DNA from: Planctomycetota bacterium
GTDB lineage: Bacteria > Planctomycetota > Phycisphaerae > Sedimentisphaerales > Anaerohalosphaeraceae
Direction: 5' to 3'
Assembly (NCBI GenBank): GCA_013349435.1
Contig: DUZQ01000011.1
Coordinates: 1-51,131 of the forward strand
DNA: 51,131 nucleotides
Position 1 is the stretch's first letter. Each line of letters starts with the position of its first letter. Positions 7,306 through 15,403 of this stretch are shown piece after piece. A model generated the notes under the pieces. The model was not told the DNA's origin and searched no databases. It was given only the letters and a program-made list of their open reading frames with translations. Both the position numbers and the translations under genes were made by a program.

Positions 7306-8919
7306 TTACCGTGATAGTTCAATATGTTTGCCAAAATGCTCATCGTTCGTTTCGGGAAAATCCTCCCGGTAATGCACGCCCCGGCTTTCTTTGCGTTTCT
7401 CGGCGGATTGTGCGATCAAAAGCGAAGCCGTCAGCATGTTCTGGCATTCCCAACCGAAGGGTGAGTCAAATACCTTATCCATCACATACCGTTGCCAGAA
7501 TCTGATAATCTCCTGGGCTTCTACAAGCAGATGGGCCTTGCGGGTAATCCCGACGTTCCGCCACATAAGCGCCCTGAGCGAATTCGTAACATCAGATGCA
7601 TCCAGCCGGCTTCGGTCGGAACGTGGAATCTCATACTTTATTCTGTGGTGCCTGAGGTGGTTCACACCCGCTTCCAAACGTAATGATGAAGCCCGACCGG
7701 CGATTTTACCAAAAACCAGACCCTCAAGAAGAGAATTGCTGCCCAAGCGATTGGCACCGTGCAAACCCGTCGATGCAACTTCGCCACAGGCGTAAAGGCC
7801 CTTTATATTCGTTTGTGACCCCGCGTCCGTCTTGACTCCGCCTATCATATAATGAGCGCTGGGTCGAACAGGTATCAAATCTTTGCTTACATCTATGTCA
7901 AAGCTTTCACATAACTCACTGATAAACGGGAAACGCCTGGAAAAGTGTTTCTTGTCAAAATGTCTTATATCAAGATAAACATGTGTTGAGCCTGTTTTGA
8001 GCATCCTGTCCAGAATCGCCCGACTGACCACGTCGCGGGGTGCAAGTTCTGCGGCTTTATGATAATCGGTCATAAAACGTTTATTCTCCGAATCCAGCAG
8101 AATCGCTCCCTCACCTCGAAGAGTCTCGGTTATCAGAGCACGCGAAGCACCGGCAACATAAAGAGTGGTGGGATGAAACTGGACAAACTCCATATCCTGA
8201 AGAACAGCCCCCGCCCTGTAAGCCATCGCAATACCATCGGCGGTGGCAACTTCCGGATTGGTGGTCTCCCGATAGAGCATACCCGCACCACCCGTCGCCA
8301 GAATAGTGCTCGCCGCCCAGATAATCTGAAAACCACCACCTTGGCCGCAACCTATAACCCCGATACACTCATTGTCGTTGTTGGTGATAATATCAATAAC
8401 GTAAAAATTCTCGATTATGTTTACACCGGCAGTCTGCCTGACTTTTCTTATCAAAGCCTCCGCTATCACACTGCCGGTCGAATCACCGTGAGCGTGCGCG
8501 ACTCGGGCGTGACTGTGGCCTCCCTCAAGACTTATATCTATTTGGCCGTTGACCTTATCAAATTCGGTTCCCCACTCGGCAAGCTGATGAATAAGACCCG
8601 GCCCCCGGCTTACAACAAGTTCGACAATCTCTTTATCGCAAATACCGCAGCCGGTCGCAAGTGTATCACCGACATGCTCGGCAAGACTGTCATCGGCACC
8701 GAGTACAGAAGCAATCCCACCCTGGGCATTCCAGGTATTGCTGCTTTGGAATGTTCCTTTGCAGACAAGGGACACATTGCAGTTTTGAGCCGCTTCAATC
8801 GAAGCTCGAAGCCCCGCAATCCCTCCCCCTATCACCACACAGTCGGTGAATATCTGCTGAATCGAAACCGTATCTATCGACACAAGATAACGTCTCGGCT
8901 CGCTCTCTTTAGTCTGCAT
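7306..8919 (-). CDS. nadB: L-aspartate oxidase
   Basis: NadB oxidises L-aspartate to iminoaspartate with FAD, the first step of de novo NAD synthesis. The N-terminus holds the FAD-binding DCVVIGGGIAGLRASIEAA motif. NAQGGIASV, the HSHARVAHAHGDSTG stretch, EFVQFHPTTL and the RPSAHYMIGGVKTD/GLYACGEVASTGLHGANRLGSNSLLE blocks follow in the order seen in NadB and succinate dehydrogenase flavoproteins. The short soluble form and lack of sdhB neighbours favour NadB. I start at the ATG at 8919, with GGAAGAG upstream, and not at the TTG six codons earlier. nadA and nadC are not in the window. Confidence 0.93.
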   Translation of the reverse strand: MQTKESEPRRYLVSIDTVSIQQIFTDCVVIGGGIAGLRASIEAAQNCNVSLVCKGTFQSSNTWNAQGGIASVLGADDSLAEHVGDTLATGCGICDKEIVELVVSRGPGLIHQLAEWGTEFDKVNGQIDISLEGGHSHARVAHAHGDSTGSVIAEALIRKVRQTAGVNIIENFYVIDIITNNDNECIGVIGCGQGGGFQIIWAASTILATGGAGMLYRETTNPEVATADGIAMAYRAGAVLQDMEFVQFHPTTLYVAGASRALITETLRGEGAILLDSENKRFMTDYHKAAELAPRDVVSRAILDRMLKTGSTHVYLDIRHFDKKHFSRRFPFISELCESFDIDVSKDLIPVRPSAHYMIGGVKTDAGSQTNIKGLYACGEVASTGLHGANRLGSNSLLEGLVFGKIAGRASSLRLEAGVNHLRHHRIKYEIPRSDRSRLDASDVTNSLRALMWRNVGITRKAHLLVEAQEIIRFWQRYVMDKVFDSPFGWECQNMLTASLLIAQSAEKRKESRGVHYREDFPETNDEHFGKHIELSR

Positions 8920-9034
8920 AAGCTCGTTCTCTTCCAACTGCGGTTACCTAAAATTTAAAAAGCAAAAAACAGGCTCCCTTCGGCCGATCTTAAGTATAGT
9001 ATCTTCCACGGTATGATGCAACTATACAAGACTT

Positions 9035-9499
9035 TAAGTTACTCAAACTGACCTATCTGATTCGGGTATTGGCTTTAAGTGCTTTATTGATAAGTTCATA
9101 AGTAATCTTGTCCTTCCGACCGCCCACATGTCATTCTGAACGCAGACTATTGTCATGCCGGATTTAATCCGGCATCCAGTTCATTTAGCCCTGCGTTTCA
9201 CGCAGGGTCATTCTGAGGCGCAGCCGCAGAATCTCAATCGTTCGTCTACTGTCATTCCAAACTTGATTTGGAATCCATTATCTCACCGGAGGTCTTGGAT
9301 TCCAGCTCCCTGCCCCTGCCTCCGCAGGGGTGACATTTTTCCGCAGGGGCAGCATTCCTTCGCAGGGACAAGCTTAGCTGGAATGTCAATTATACGCGAC
9401 AGATTCTTCACTCCGCTTCGCTCCGTTCAGAATGACAGGGGGCTACCTCTGACGCTCCAGTCAGCATGACAACAAAAAACGGTCAGTTTGAGTAACTTA
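9035..9499. mobile_element. 465-bp non-coding element with 19-bp perfect terminal inverted repeats
   Basis: TAAGTTACTCAAACTGACC (9035-9053) is repeated exactly in inverted orientation at 9481-9499. Between the ends lies a string of small palindromes: CCGGATTTAATCCGG, CCAAACTTGATTTGG, CCCTGCGTTTCACGCAGGG, copies of CCGCAGGGG, and CATTCTGA/TCAGAATG words. No open frame is credible. It looks like a non-autonomous, MITE-like element or a repeat nest. No clear target duplication is visible. This fills most of the 670-bp gap between nadB and the RCC1-repeat gene. Confidence 0.65.
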
Positions 9500-9534
9500 C
9501 TCTTTTCTACTGTTATGATATAACCACCAACAAA

Positions 9535-9570
9535 AAAGGGCCGCTGAGCAAATACGCACAACGGCCCTTT
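9535..9570 (-). terminator. intrinsic terminator of the RCC1-repeat gene
   Basis: On the minus strand AAAGGGCCG and CGGCCCTTT pair around an 18-nt loop and run into a T tract. It lies about 20 bp past the stop codon of the gene at 9591-10538. Confidence 0.75.
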
Positions 9571-9590
9571 AATACTTCACTATGTATTTC

Positions 9591-10538
9591 CTATCTACCG
9601 CTGCGCCTCCTCAAAAGTGTCGCCCCACCCAGGCCCAGCAAAACAAGCGTAACAGGCTCCCGAACCATTGCAAGGCTGTATCTCCAGCCCCGTGCAAGAC
9701 TGATGAACTCGTTGGTAATCGGTACCTCTTGCTCCTCTTGCTTGTTAAGGTCCCATGTAGCCTGGGAACCTTCGGATTTAAGAGCAAGGCTGTGATACCC
9801 ACCACGTGCAACGGCCACAAAATCACTGCCCGCAGGAACATCACACTGGTGATAATTGTTCCACCCCCAGGCCGACAATGAACCGTCGTATTTGATAGCA
9901 AGCGTGTGGTGACCGCCGTCAACAATCATAGCATACTCGCTGTTCGGTGCCGGTTGGCTCTGGTGGTATCTGTTCCACCCCCACACTACACCTGAACCAT
10001 CAGACTTAACGGCCCGGCTGTGATAATAATCGCCTACGATAGCAACAAAGTTATCTCCTGTAGGCACACTGCACTGGCCGTATGTATTGTCACCCCACGC
10101 CGCAAGTGTACCATCGGACTTGATGGCAAGACTGTGATATCCGCCGCCGTCAACTGCTATAAAGTCGTTCCCAACCGGTACATTGCATTGACCCGAACTG
10201 TTCCACCCCCACGCAACTAATGAGTCGTCGGTCCTGATAGCAATGCAATGAAAACCTCCACAGGCAATGGCTGTAAAGTCATTGCCCGTCGGCACGTTGC
10301 ACTGGCCGTATGTATTGTCACCCCAGGCAACCAATGAGCCGTCGGACTTCAGTGCAAGACTGTGATACCCTCCACCGGCAATCGCTACAAAATCATCGTT
10401 CGTAGGAACATCGCACTGACCGTATGTGTTATTTCCCCATGCAACAATCTGACCGCCAAGGACCGGTCCGCAGAATATAGATATGACTATATAGACAGCC
10501 GCCGCCCAAACAGATGATGCCCTTGTTATGCTTCTCAT
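9591..10538 (-). CDS. secreted RCC1-repeat protein with PEP-CTERM-type sorting signal
   Basis: A signal peptide (residues 1 to about 28, ending VLGG) is followed by six or seven degenerate copies of a roughly 43-residue unit such as GGGYHSLALKSDGSLVAWG plus NTYGQCNVP. This is the RCC1/beta-propeller pattern. The C-terminus REPVTLVLLGLGGATLLRRR is a PEP-CTERM signal (E-P, hydrophobic helix, Arg cluster) with Arg in place of the first Pro. It should be cut and anchored by an exosortase, which is not in this window. The seven-blade propeller probably acts in surface or extracellular-matrix interactions; the ligand is unknown. The start has two tandem GAGGAGG-like ribosome-binding sites upstream. 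Confidence 0.88.
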   Translation of the reverse strand: MRSITRASSVWAAAVYIVISIFCGPVLGGQIVAWGNNTYGQCDVPTNDDFVAIAGGGYHSLALKSDGSLVAWGDNTYGQCNVPTGNDFTAIACGGFHCIAIRTDDSLVAWGWNSSGQCNVPVGNDFIAVDGGGYHSLAIKSDGTLAAWGDNTYGQCSVPTGDNFVAIVGDYYHSRAVKSDGSGVVWGWNRYHQSQPAPNSEYAMIVDGGHHTLAIKYDGSLSAWGWNNYHQCDVPAGSDFVAVARGGYHSLALKSEGSQATWDLNKQEEQEVPITNEFISLARGWRYSLAMVREPVTLVLLGLGGATLLRRRSGR

Positions 10539-10605
10539 CTCCTCCTCAAATCCTCCTCAAAAGACCGTCAACTTAATAGCCCGTAAGACCAGCACCAAAC
10601 AGGCA

Positions 10606-10680
10606 CTAACTTTTAAGGAGACTATGGCGAAAAGAATTGCTCACTCCCTGTCTTTCCATCACGTCTCCTTTAACTCACAG
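10606..10680 (-). promoter_or_regulatory. possible leader: inverted repeat enclosing a 17-codon ORF
   Basis: Upstream of the RCC1-repeat gene, AAAGGAGAC and GTCTCCTT form a long-range inverted repeat with a loop of about 40 nt. Its 5' arm is the Shine-Dalgarno of a 17-codon frame (ATG 10659-10657, stop 10608-10606). The remaining upstream DNA (to 11000) shows no gene. A structured leader or attenuator is possible but unproven. Confidence 0.3.
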
Positions 10681-11006
10681 ACGCTCCATCGGATTTGCTG
10701 TTGTAATTATACCACCTCATCGTCCTGTAATCAAGAACTTTTTGGACAAAATAAATGAAAATATTTCATAAATCTAAAATCCTGCCTCCTTGTCCTGAAG
10801 CCATCAGGCAATCCGAATTTCAAAAAAAATGTCTTTTTCCGGCGATGTAGAGCATAAAATCTTATTAAAAAGTATTATAAACCCAGAAAAAACATCTAAA
10901 CCACGGTAATCAGCATAGACCCCGTAACAAATCCTTGCCTTCTTGTGCGATTGTGTTTATACCAGAATCGCTTTTTATCAGCTTCGTTTTTTTGATTTTT
11001 CCCGGT

Positions 11007-11035
11007 TTGACAAAAATACACAATTGTAAGAAAAT
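11007..11035 (+). promoter_or_regulatory. candidate promoter of the sugar-acid operon
   Basis: TTGACA (11007-11012) and GAAAAT (11030-11035) are separated by 17 bp, about 65 bp ahead of the first start codon. The -35 is perfect and the -10 is 4/6. Confidence 0.4.
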
Positions 11036-11099
11036 AGGCGAAAAACGAGCAAAAACCTATAGGATTGAACTGGAACTGTCAAATTCTATAAAGGCTACC

Positions 11100-11918
11100 A
11101 TGGAAACGCCTTTCCAAATCAAAGACAAGTGCATCGTTATTACAGGCGGCGCCGGCGCATTATGCGGTTCTTTGGCTGCAGCGCTTGCCCGACAAGGCGC
11201 GAAGATATGCATTCTCGATCTTGATATGCCGCGAGCCGAAGAACTGTGTAAAAAACTCGAAGCAGACACAGGTTATGCCTTTGCGGTAAAAACAGACGTC
11301 ACGGATAAAGAATCGCTTCAGTCGGCTTTCGACCGCGCGATGGAGGAAATGGGCAGGATTGACGTACTTATCAACGGGGCCGGCGGAAATAAAAAAGAAG
11401 CCACGACTTCCGAAAACCTGTCCTTTTTTGACCTCCCGCCTGATGCCTTAAAAGAAGTTTTCGATTTGAATCTTCTCGGCACCATCCTGCCTTCTCAGGT
11501 TTTCGGTAAATGTATCGCTGAACAGGCAAGCGGCGTAATCCTTAATATCTCAAGCATGAGCGCCTTTCGGCCCTTGACAAAGATACCCGCCTATTCAGCG
11601 GCAAAGGCCGCAGTCAGCAATTTCACCCGGTGGCTTGCGGTGCACATGTGCCGGAACTATTCCAAAAACATCCGCGTCAACGCAATTGCCCCGGGCTTCT
11701 TCCTTACCGAACAAAACCGATTTCTGCTCACCGACGAAAAAACAAAACAACTTACCGAAAGAGGAAAAACGATTGTTGACCATACTCCCATGGGCAATTT
11801 CGGCCGGCCGGAAGATTTAATCGGAACGGTGCTGTGGCTCATAAGCGATGCGTCCAGATTTGTCACGGGCGTTGTCGTACCGGTTGACGGGGGATTCTCT
11901 GCCTTTAGCGGAGTCTGA
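11100..11918 (+). CDS. D-mannonate oxidoreductase (short-chain dehydrogenase type)
   Basis: This SDR enzyme of 272 aa has the cofactor motif TGGAGALCG, NGAGG, and the catalytic set S151/S152, Y165 and K169 (YSAAK). The blocks FDLNLLGT, SSMSAFRPLTKIPAYSAAKAA, VNAIAPGFFLTEQNR and the ending VVPVDGGFSAFSGV are those of the SDR D-mannonate oxidoreductase group (YjmF/UxuB-like). That enzyme interconverts D-fructuronate and D-mannonate with NAD(P)H. The frame stays open to 10935, but homology starts at METPFQIKDKC, so I use the ATG at 11100. The downstream epimerase and gluconokinase genes point to the same pathway. No uxuA-type dehydratase is present in the window. Confidence 0.87.
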   Translation: METPFQIKDKCIVITGGAGALCGSLAAALARQGAKICILDLDMPRAEELCKKLEADTGYAFAVKTDVTDKESLQSAFDRAMEEMGRIDVLINGAGGNKKEATTSENLSFFDLPPDALKEVFDLNLLGTILPSQVFGKCIAEQASGVILNISSMSAFRPLTKIPAYSAAKAAVSNFTRWLAVHMCRNYSKNIRVNAIAPGFFLTEQNRFLLTDEKTKQLTERGKTIVDHTPMGNFGRPEDLIGTVLWLISDASRFVTGVVVPVDGGFSAFSGV

Positions 11919-11969
11919 GGGTGTACGTGGCCGGATAGGTTCTACAAAACCGTAGGAAACCTGTAACCG

Positions 11970-13250
11970 ATGCTGATATCAAGAGAAAACAAAGAAGCCT
12001 TTCTCAAACTATCCGATGCGGCCGATGCAATCAGTGAATTCTTTACTCAGAATAACTACAAAGGCAAACGTGTCCTTTTAATAATCCCCGATAACACTCG
12101 CTCCGGACCGATCGGTGAGATATTCAAAATTATTTACAGCTACTTAGGCCCCCAGGCAAAGTCGGTTGATTGCCTGGTCGCACTCGGAACCCATCAGCCG
12201 CTCACACAGGAGCAAATCTGTAAAAGGCTGTCATTATCTCCCCGGCAGCGCAGCGGCAAATACGCATCGGTAGGACTTTTCAACCATCAATGGGCAAAAA
12301 ACGATACGTTTACTTCAATAGGCAAAATATCCAGCGACCAAATAGACCGTCTAAGCAATGGCCTGTTTCGTGAGGAAGTGAACGTTGCAATCAATAAGAT
12401 GATTTTCGATTATGATGAGCTTTTCATTGTAGGGCCCGTTTTCCCACATGAAGTCGTCGGTTTCTCCGGAGGACACAAATACATCTTTCCGGGAATCGCA
12501 GGGCCAGATATTATAAACTTCTTTCATTGGCTCGGTGCCGTTATAACAAATCCCGTAATAAATGGACACAAATGGACACCCACAAGAAACGTCGTGGAAA
12601 AGGCAGCCGAATTCATTGATATGCCGCGGAAACTGTTCGCTATCGTCGCCATCCGGGACAAATTGAAGGGACTTTATATCGGAGACGTCCTCGATGCCTG
12701 GGAAAAGGCAGCCGACCTTTCGCGCCGGGTTCATATCGTCTGTGAAAACAGACCCTACAAAACGGTGCTCGGCATAGCACCTGATATGTATGAAGATATC
12801 TGGACCGCAGGAAAAGTTATGTATAAGCTCGAGTCGGTGGTAGCCGATGGCGGCTCGCTGATTATCTATGCACCCCATATCTGCGAGTTCTCATATACCC
12901 ACGGTAAAATAATCGAGCGGATTGGTTACCACTGCCGAGATTACTTTCTAAAACACCCTGAAAAGTTCACTGCCGTGCCGAAAGCCGTCCTGGCACATTG
13001 TACACACGTAAAGGGCATCGGAACGTTCATCAATGGTGTCGAAGAGCCTCGAATCAATGTAATATTAGCCACCCGAATCGACAAACAACGCTGTGAAAGT
13101 GTAAACCTCGGTTATATGAACTACGAACAAATAAATATCTCGTCCTGTGAAAACAGAAGAGATAAAGGTATCCTTGTTGTTAAAAATGCCGGCGAAATCC
13201 TGTACCGTCTGAACAGACGGCAGAATATGTATCACGGAAAAAGAGGTTAA
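11970..13250 (+). CDS. LarA-family nickel-pincer 2-hydroxyacid racemase/epimerase, predicted to act on D-mannonate/D-gluconate
   Basis: The protein (426 aa) carries the LarA (DUF2088) landmarks DNTRSGP (41-47), ALGTHQPLT (71-79), H106, and FPHEVVGFSGGHKYIFPG with H160 and K170, then FFHW with H186. The spacings H160-K170 (10) and K170-H186 (16) equal those of Lactobacillus plantarum LarA H174, K184 and H200, which hold the nickel-pincer cofactor. LarA homologues racemise or epimerise 2-hydroxyacids by hydride transfer. The LarA Arg next to the THR/THQ motif is Gln here, which fits a different substrate. Flanking D-mannonate oxidoreductase and gluconokinase genes suggest mannonate/gluconate C2 epimerisation. 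No larB, larC or larE is in the window. Confidence 0.88.
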   Translation: MLISRENKEAFLKLSDAADAISEFFTQNNYKGKRVLLIIPDNTRSGPIGEIFKIIYSYLGPQAKSVDCLVALGTHQPLTQEQICKRLSLSPRQRSGKYASVGLFNHQWAKNDTFTSIGKISSDQIDRLSNGLFREEVNVAINKMIFDYDELFIVGPVFPHEVVGFSGGHKYIFPGIAGPDIINFFHWLGAVITNPVINGHKWTPTRNVVEKAAEFIDMPRKLFAIVAIRDKLKGLYIGDVLDAWEKAADLSRRVHIVCENRPYKTVLGIAPDMYEDIWTAGKVMYKLESVVADGGSLIIYAPHICEFSYTHGKIIERIGYHCRDYFLKHPEKFTAVPKAVLAHCTHVKGIGTFINGVEEPRINVILATRIDKQRCESVNLGYMNYEQINISSCENRRDKGILVVKNAGEILYRLNRRQNMYHGKRG

Positions 13251-13257
13251 GACTGAT

Positions 13258-13749
13258 ATGATAATCGTTGTGATGGGTGTATGCGGCTGCGGCAAGACGC
13301 TCATCGGAAAAATGCTCGCAAAGCAAACAGGGCTGGCTTTCTATGATGCCGATGACTTCCATTCGGCAAAAAGTGTAGAAAAGATGACTGCGGGTATTGC
13401 CCTTGACGACGATGACCGATTGTGCTGGCTTAAACGGCTGGCCGGACAAATGACAAAATGGCAAAGCAGCGGCCCGGCCGTCCTCGCCTGTTCGGCACTG
13501 AAAAAATCTTACCGAAAAATCTTAAATGAGGCCGGTGAAGTACGCTTCGTGTACCTTAAGGCTTCCAAAAATCTAATAATTCAGCGAATGCAAAACAGAA
13601 AGGACCATTATATGCCTGTTTCTCTGATTGACAGCCAGTTTGCAATCCTCGAAGAACCGGACGATGCAATGATTGTAGATGCCGAAAAAAAACCCAACGA
13701 AATTCTACGCTGCATCCTCACCGGCTTCAGGAAAAAAACCGGCAATTAA
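13258..13749 (+). CDS. gntK: gluconokinase
   Basis: This compact 163-aa kinase of the GntK (thermoresistant gluconokinase) family makes 6-phosphogluconate from D-gluconate and ATP. The P-loop GVCGCGKT is at 7-14. DADDFHSAKSVEKMTAGIALDDDDRLCWL is the substrate-binding block, ACSALKKSYR the middle signature, and HYMPVSLIDSQFAILEEP the lid region. All are in the family order and length. The ATG comes 7 bp after the stop of the epimerase gene, so the two are translationally linked. Its presence after a mannonate-forming enzyme and a C2 epimerase is the main reason to place gluconate in this pathway. Confidence 0.93.
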   Translation: MIIVVMGVCGCGKTLIGKMLAKQTGLAFYDADDFHSAKSVEKMTAGIALDDDDRLCWLKRLAGQMTKWQSSGPAVLACSALKKSYRKILNEAGEVRFVYLKASKNLIIQRMQNRKDHYMPVSLIDSQFAILEEPDDAMIVDAEKKPNEILRCILTGFRKKTGN

Positions 13750-13839
13750 CAAAGCCGATATCGTCCGGCGAAAATACAGGCCAATAAAACCGATTTTTCA
13801 CTTTTTTGAGAATCTTTCATATGCTTCTTGTCGAAACAC

Positions 13840-13880
13840 TTGACATACCCGCCGGGTACCTGTTAATGTATATATATTAT
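13840..13880 (+). promoter_or_regulatory. promoter of tRNA-Asp
   Basis: A perfect -35 TTGACA (13840-13845) is followed by an A+T run TAATGTATATATATTAT (13864-13880) that can supply the -10. It lies just ahead of the tRNA. Confidence 0.5.
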
Positions 13881-13889
13881 GAACCTTTA

Positions 13890-13963
13890 GGGGCCGTAGC
13901 TCAATTGGTTAGAGCATCGGACTGTCGATCCGAAGGTTGAGGGTTCGAGTCCCTTCGGCCTCG
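13890..13963 (+). tRNA. tRNA-Asp (GTC)
   Basis: The 74-nt cloverleaf has acceptor GGGGCCG/CGGCCTC with a G2-U71 wobble, D-arm with AGCTCAATTGGTTAGAGC, anticodon loop CTGTCGA with GTC, and T-loop TTCGAGT. Discriminator G is followed by GTTTTT, so CCA is not encoded. It borders the integrase remnant and Rhs array, and its 3' end is the probable attachment site. Confidence 0.96.
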
Positions 13964-13974
13964 TTTTTGTAACT

Positions 13975-14016
13975 TGAGGGTTAGTAAGCACTTATGCTTG
14001 TTGGCCCTCTTTTGTT
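13975..14016 (+). terminator. terminator downstream of tRNA-Asp
   Basis: GAGGGTTAGTAAGCA pairs with TGCTTGTTGGCCCTC across CTTA, with several G-U pairs when read as plus-strand RNA. TTTTG follows. It overlaps the 3' end of the integrase remnant on the other strand. Confidence 0.6.
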
Positions 14017-14182
14017 TTTGCCCTCGACAGTCAATGTGCAACAAGTGCGCAACAGATTTGACTCGCCAATCTGTTCGCAAACCTCCCTGGCATGGTCTAA
14101 GATGTCTTCTCTTACAGCCAGATAAAACCTTCGTGTGGTCTCGAACTTGGAGTGACCGGCGAGATTAGCGACCGACATTGCC
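13981..14182 (-). pseudogene. tyrosine recombinase (integrase) C-terminal remnant
   Basis: The frame reads SVANLAGHSKFETTRRFYLAV. This matches the last catalytic part of phage-type integrases (the GH of the fourth conserved box, then TT..FY with the nucleophilic Tyr). Everything upstream is missing: near 14174-14182 the DNA switches to Rhs sequence at GGCAATGTC. The remnant ends 18 bp from the 3' end of tRNA-Asp, the usual place for an integrase of a tRNA-targeting island. No active recombinase can be made. Confidence 0.75.
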
Positions 14183-14353
14183 GGATTCATCGATTAACAG
14201 CCGTACAGAGCCTAAGCGGTCGTGGAGATAAATGTAAGCAGGGTCGGTATAGTCGCCTTCGTAAAAAGCTATCGGCTGGGCACCGGAGTATATATATGAC
14301 CTTTCCTAAGAGCCGTCATCGCCATCGATGACAAATAGTATTGTAGGCAATTT
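14174..14353 (-). pseudogene. Rhs core fragment 4 (truncated, with in-frame stop)
   Basis: The minus-strand frame reads KLPTILFVIDGDDGS, a TAG stop, then ERSYIYSGAQPIAFYEGDY, TDPAYIYLHDRLGSVRLL and IDESGNV, where it runs into the integrase remnant. It lines up with the longer Rhs gene at 18446-20044. It begins 6 bp after the stop of the 339-aa TPR gene and has lost its whole tip domain. Confidence 0.8.
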
Positions 14354-14359
14354 CTGCGG

Positions 14360-15379
14360 TTATCTCATCAAGTATTCTAAAAACAACCGAAGTACCATAC
14401 CTACCAAAACCAGTCCTGCTAAGAAATACAGCACTGCATATCGGTACATCAAAAAAATCCTCCAGGCAATCCAAGGTGTTCTTTTGACAAATAAAATGAA
14501 TTTTTCAACGCAAAATAAAGGCTTTTTATTTGAACTCAAGCAAATTACTTCATCTATTTCTTCAATCCTTTCAATGCCTTCCCTTTCGAGGTAATCAAGT
14601 TGATAGAATTTATCCCATGCCGTACGACATCCGATTTTTCGTGCTTGTTTCTGCCATTTTTCTGTTTGATTTGTTTTGTAATAAGCTACCGCTTTTTTAT
14701 AGTCAAAAGAAACCCTCCAAAAATCATCACCTTTACCAAGACGATGTTTATCATAAAATGATGAAGCAAGCCCAATATCTCCTATTTCATAGTATAAATC
14801 AGCCAACAACACCTCAAAGCCCTTGTCAAGATTGGCTAATTCCTGAATAATCTTTTTTGCTTCGTCGAACATTTTTTTAGCGATATACGATTTTATCAGA
14901 ATTACCTTGGTACTGATATTTTCCGGTGATTGCTCATTTAGGCTTTGGGCATATTCCAAACGCTTGTCCCAATATGCCTTCTCATTGAGTCTGTAGCACA
15001 GCAGATATTGAGCTGTATAGGTTTTTTTCTGTAAGCTGCGTTCGAGCTTTACAGACTGATCTAAATAGTCAATTCCTTCGTCTCTGTATCCCATATCATA
15101 CAAGGCCAGCCCAATGTCAAGATAGGCCTGCCACTGGCGATTAGCAGTTAATTGATTGATGTCCACCTCTTTAATGGCATCATCGATAAAGTGTCTGTCA
15201 AAAAAGTATATTGCAGCCTGTACAGAGTAGTTTAAGAAATCTATTCCTATATCTTTAGGAAGATTTTTAACCGTTTTCGTTTTACCCGGATACCAATAAC
15301 GTACAATCGTTTTATGCCACCAAAAAGGTAGCAAGACAGTGCGCCAAAGGCTGATTTTATAGCTGAATACATTTGACAT
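14360..15379 (-). CDS. TPR-like membrane-anchored protein, putative Rhs immunity protein
   Basis: The 339-aa protein has a short N-terminal hydrophobic/aromatic region, a central helical repeat domain of TPR type (for example AYLDIGLALYDMGYRDEGID and VLLADLYYEIGDIGLASSFY) and two hydrophobic C-terminal segments (TPWIAWRIFLMYRYAVLYF and FLAGLVLVGMVLRLFLEYL). It is not a known family. It lies 25 bp downstream of an Rhs tip fragment in the same direction, is A+T-rich like the other interspersed genes, and repeats the Rhs/partner layout. I infer an immunity function from this context; nothing in the protein itself proves it. Confidence 0.55.
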   Translation of the reverse strand: MSNVFSYKISLWRTVLLPFWWHKTIVRYWYPGKTKTVKNLPKDIGIDFLNYSVQAAIYFFDRHFIDDAIKEVDINQLTANRQWQAYLDIGLALYDMGYRDEGIDYLDQSVKLERSLQKKTYTAQYLLCYRLNEKAYWDKRLEYAQSLNEQSPENISTKVILIKSYIAKKMFDEAKKIIQELANLDKGFEVLLADLYYEIGDIGLASSFYDKHRLGKGDDFWRVSFDYKKAVAYYKTNQTEKWQKQARKIGCRTAWDKFYQLDYLEREGIERIEEIDEVICLSSNKKPLFCVEKFILFVKRTPWIAWRIFLMYRYAVLYFLAGLVLVGMVLRLFLEYLMR

Positions 15380-15403
15380 GTTATACTATCCTGTCAATTA
15401 GGA

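Noticed and set aside
8059..8958. 299-codon plus-strand frame opposite nadB
   Set aside because: The minus-strand nadB is certain and the plus frame shows no family features.
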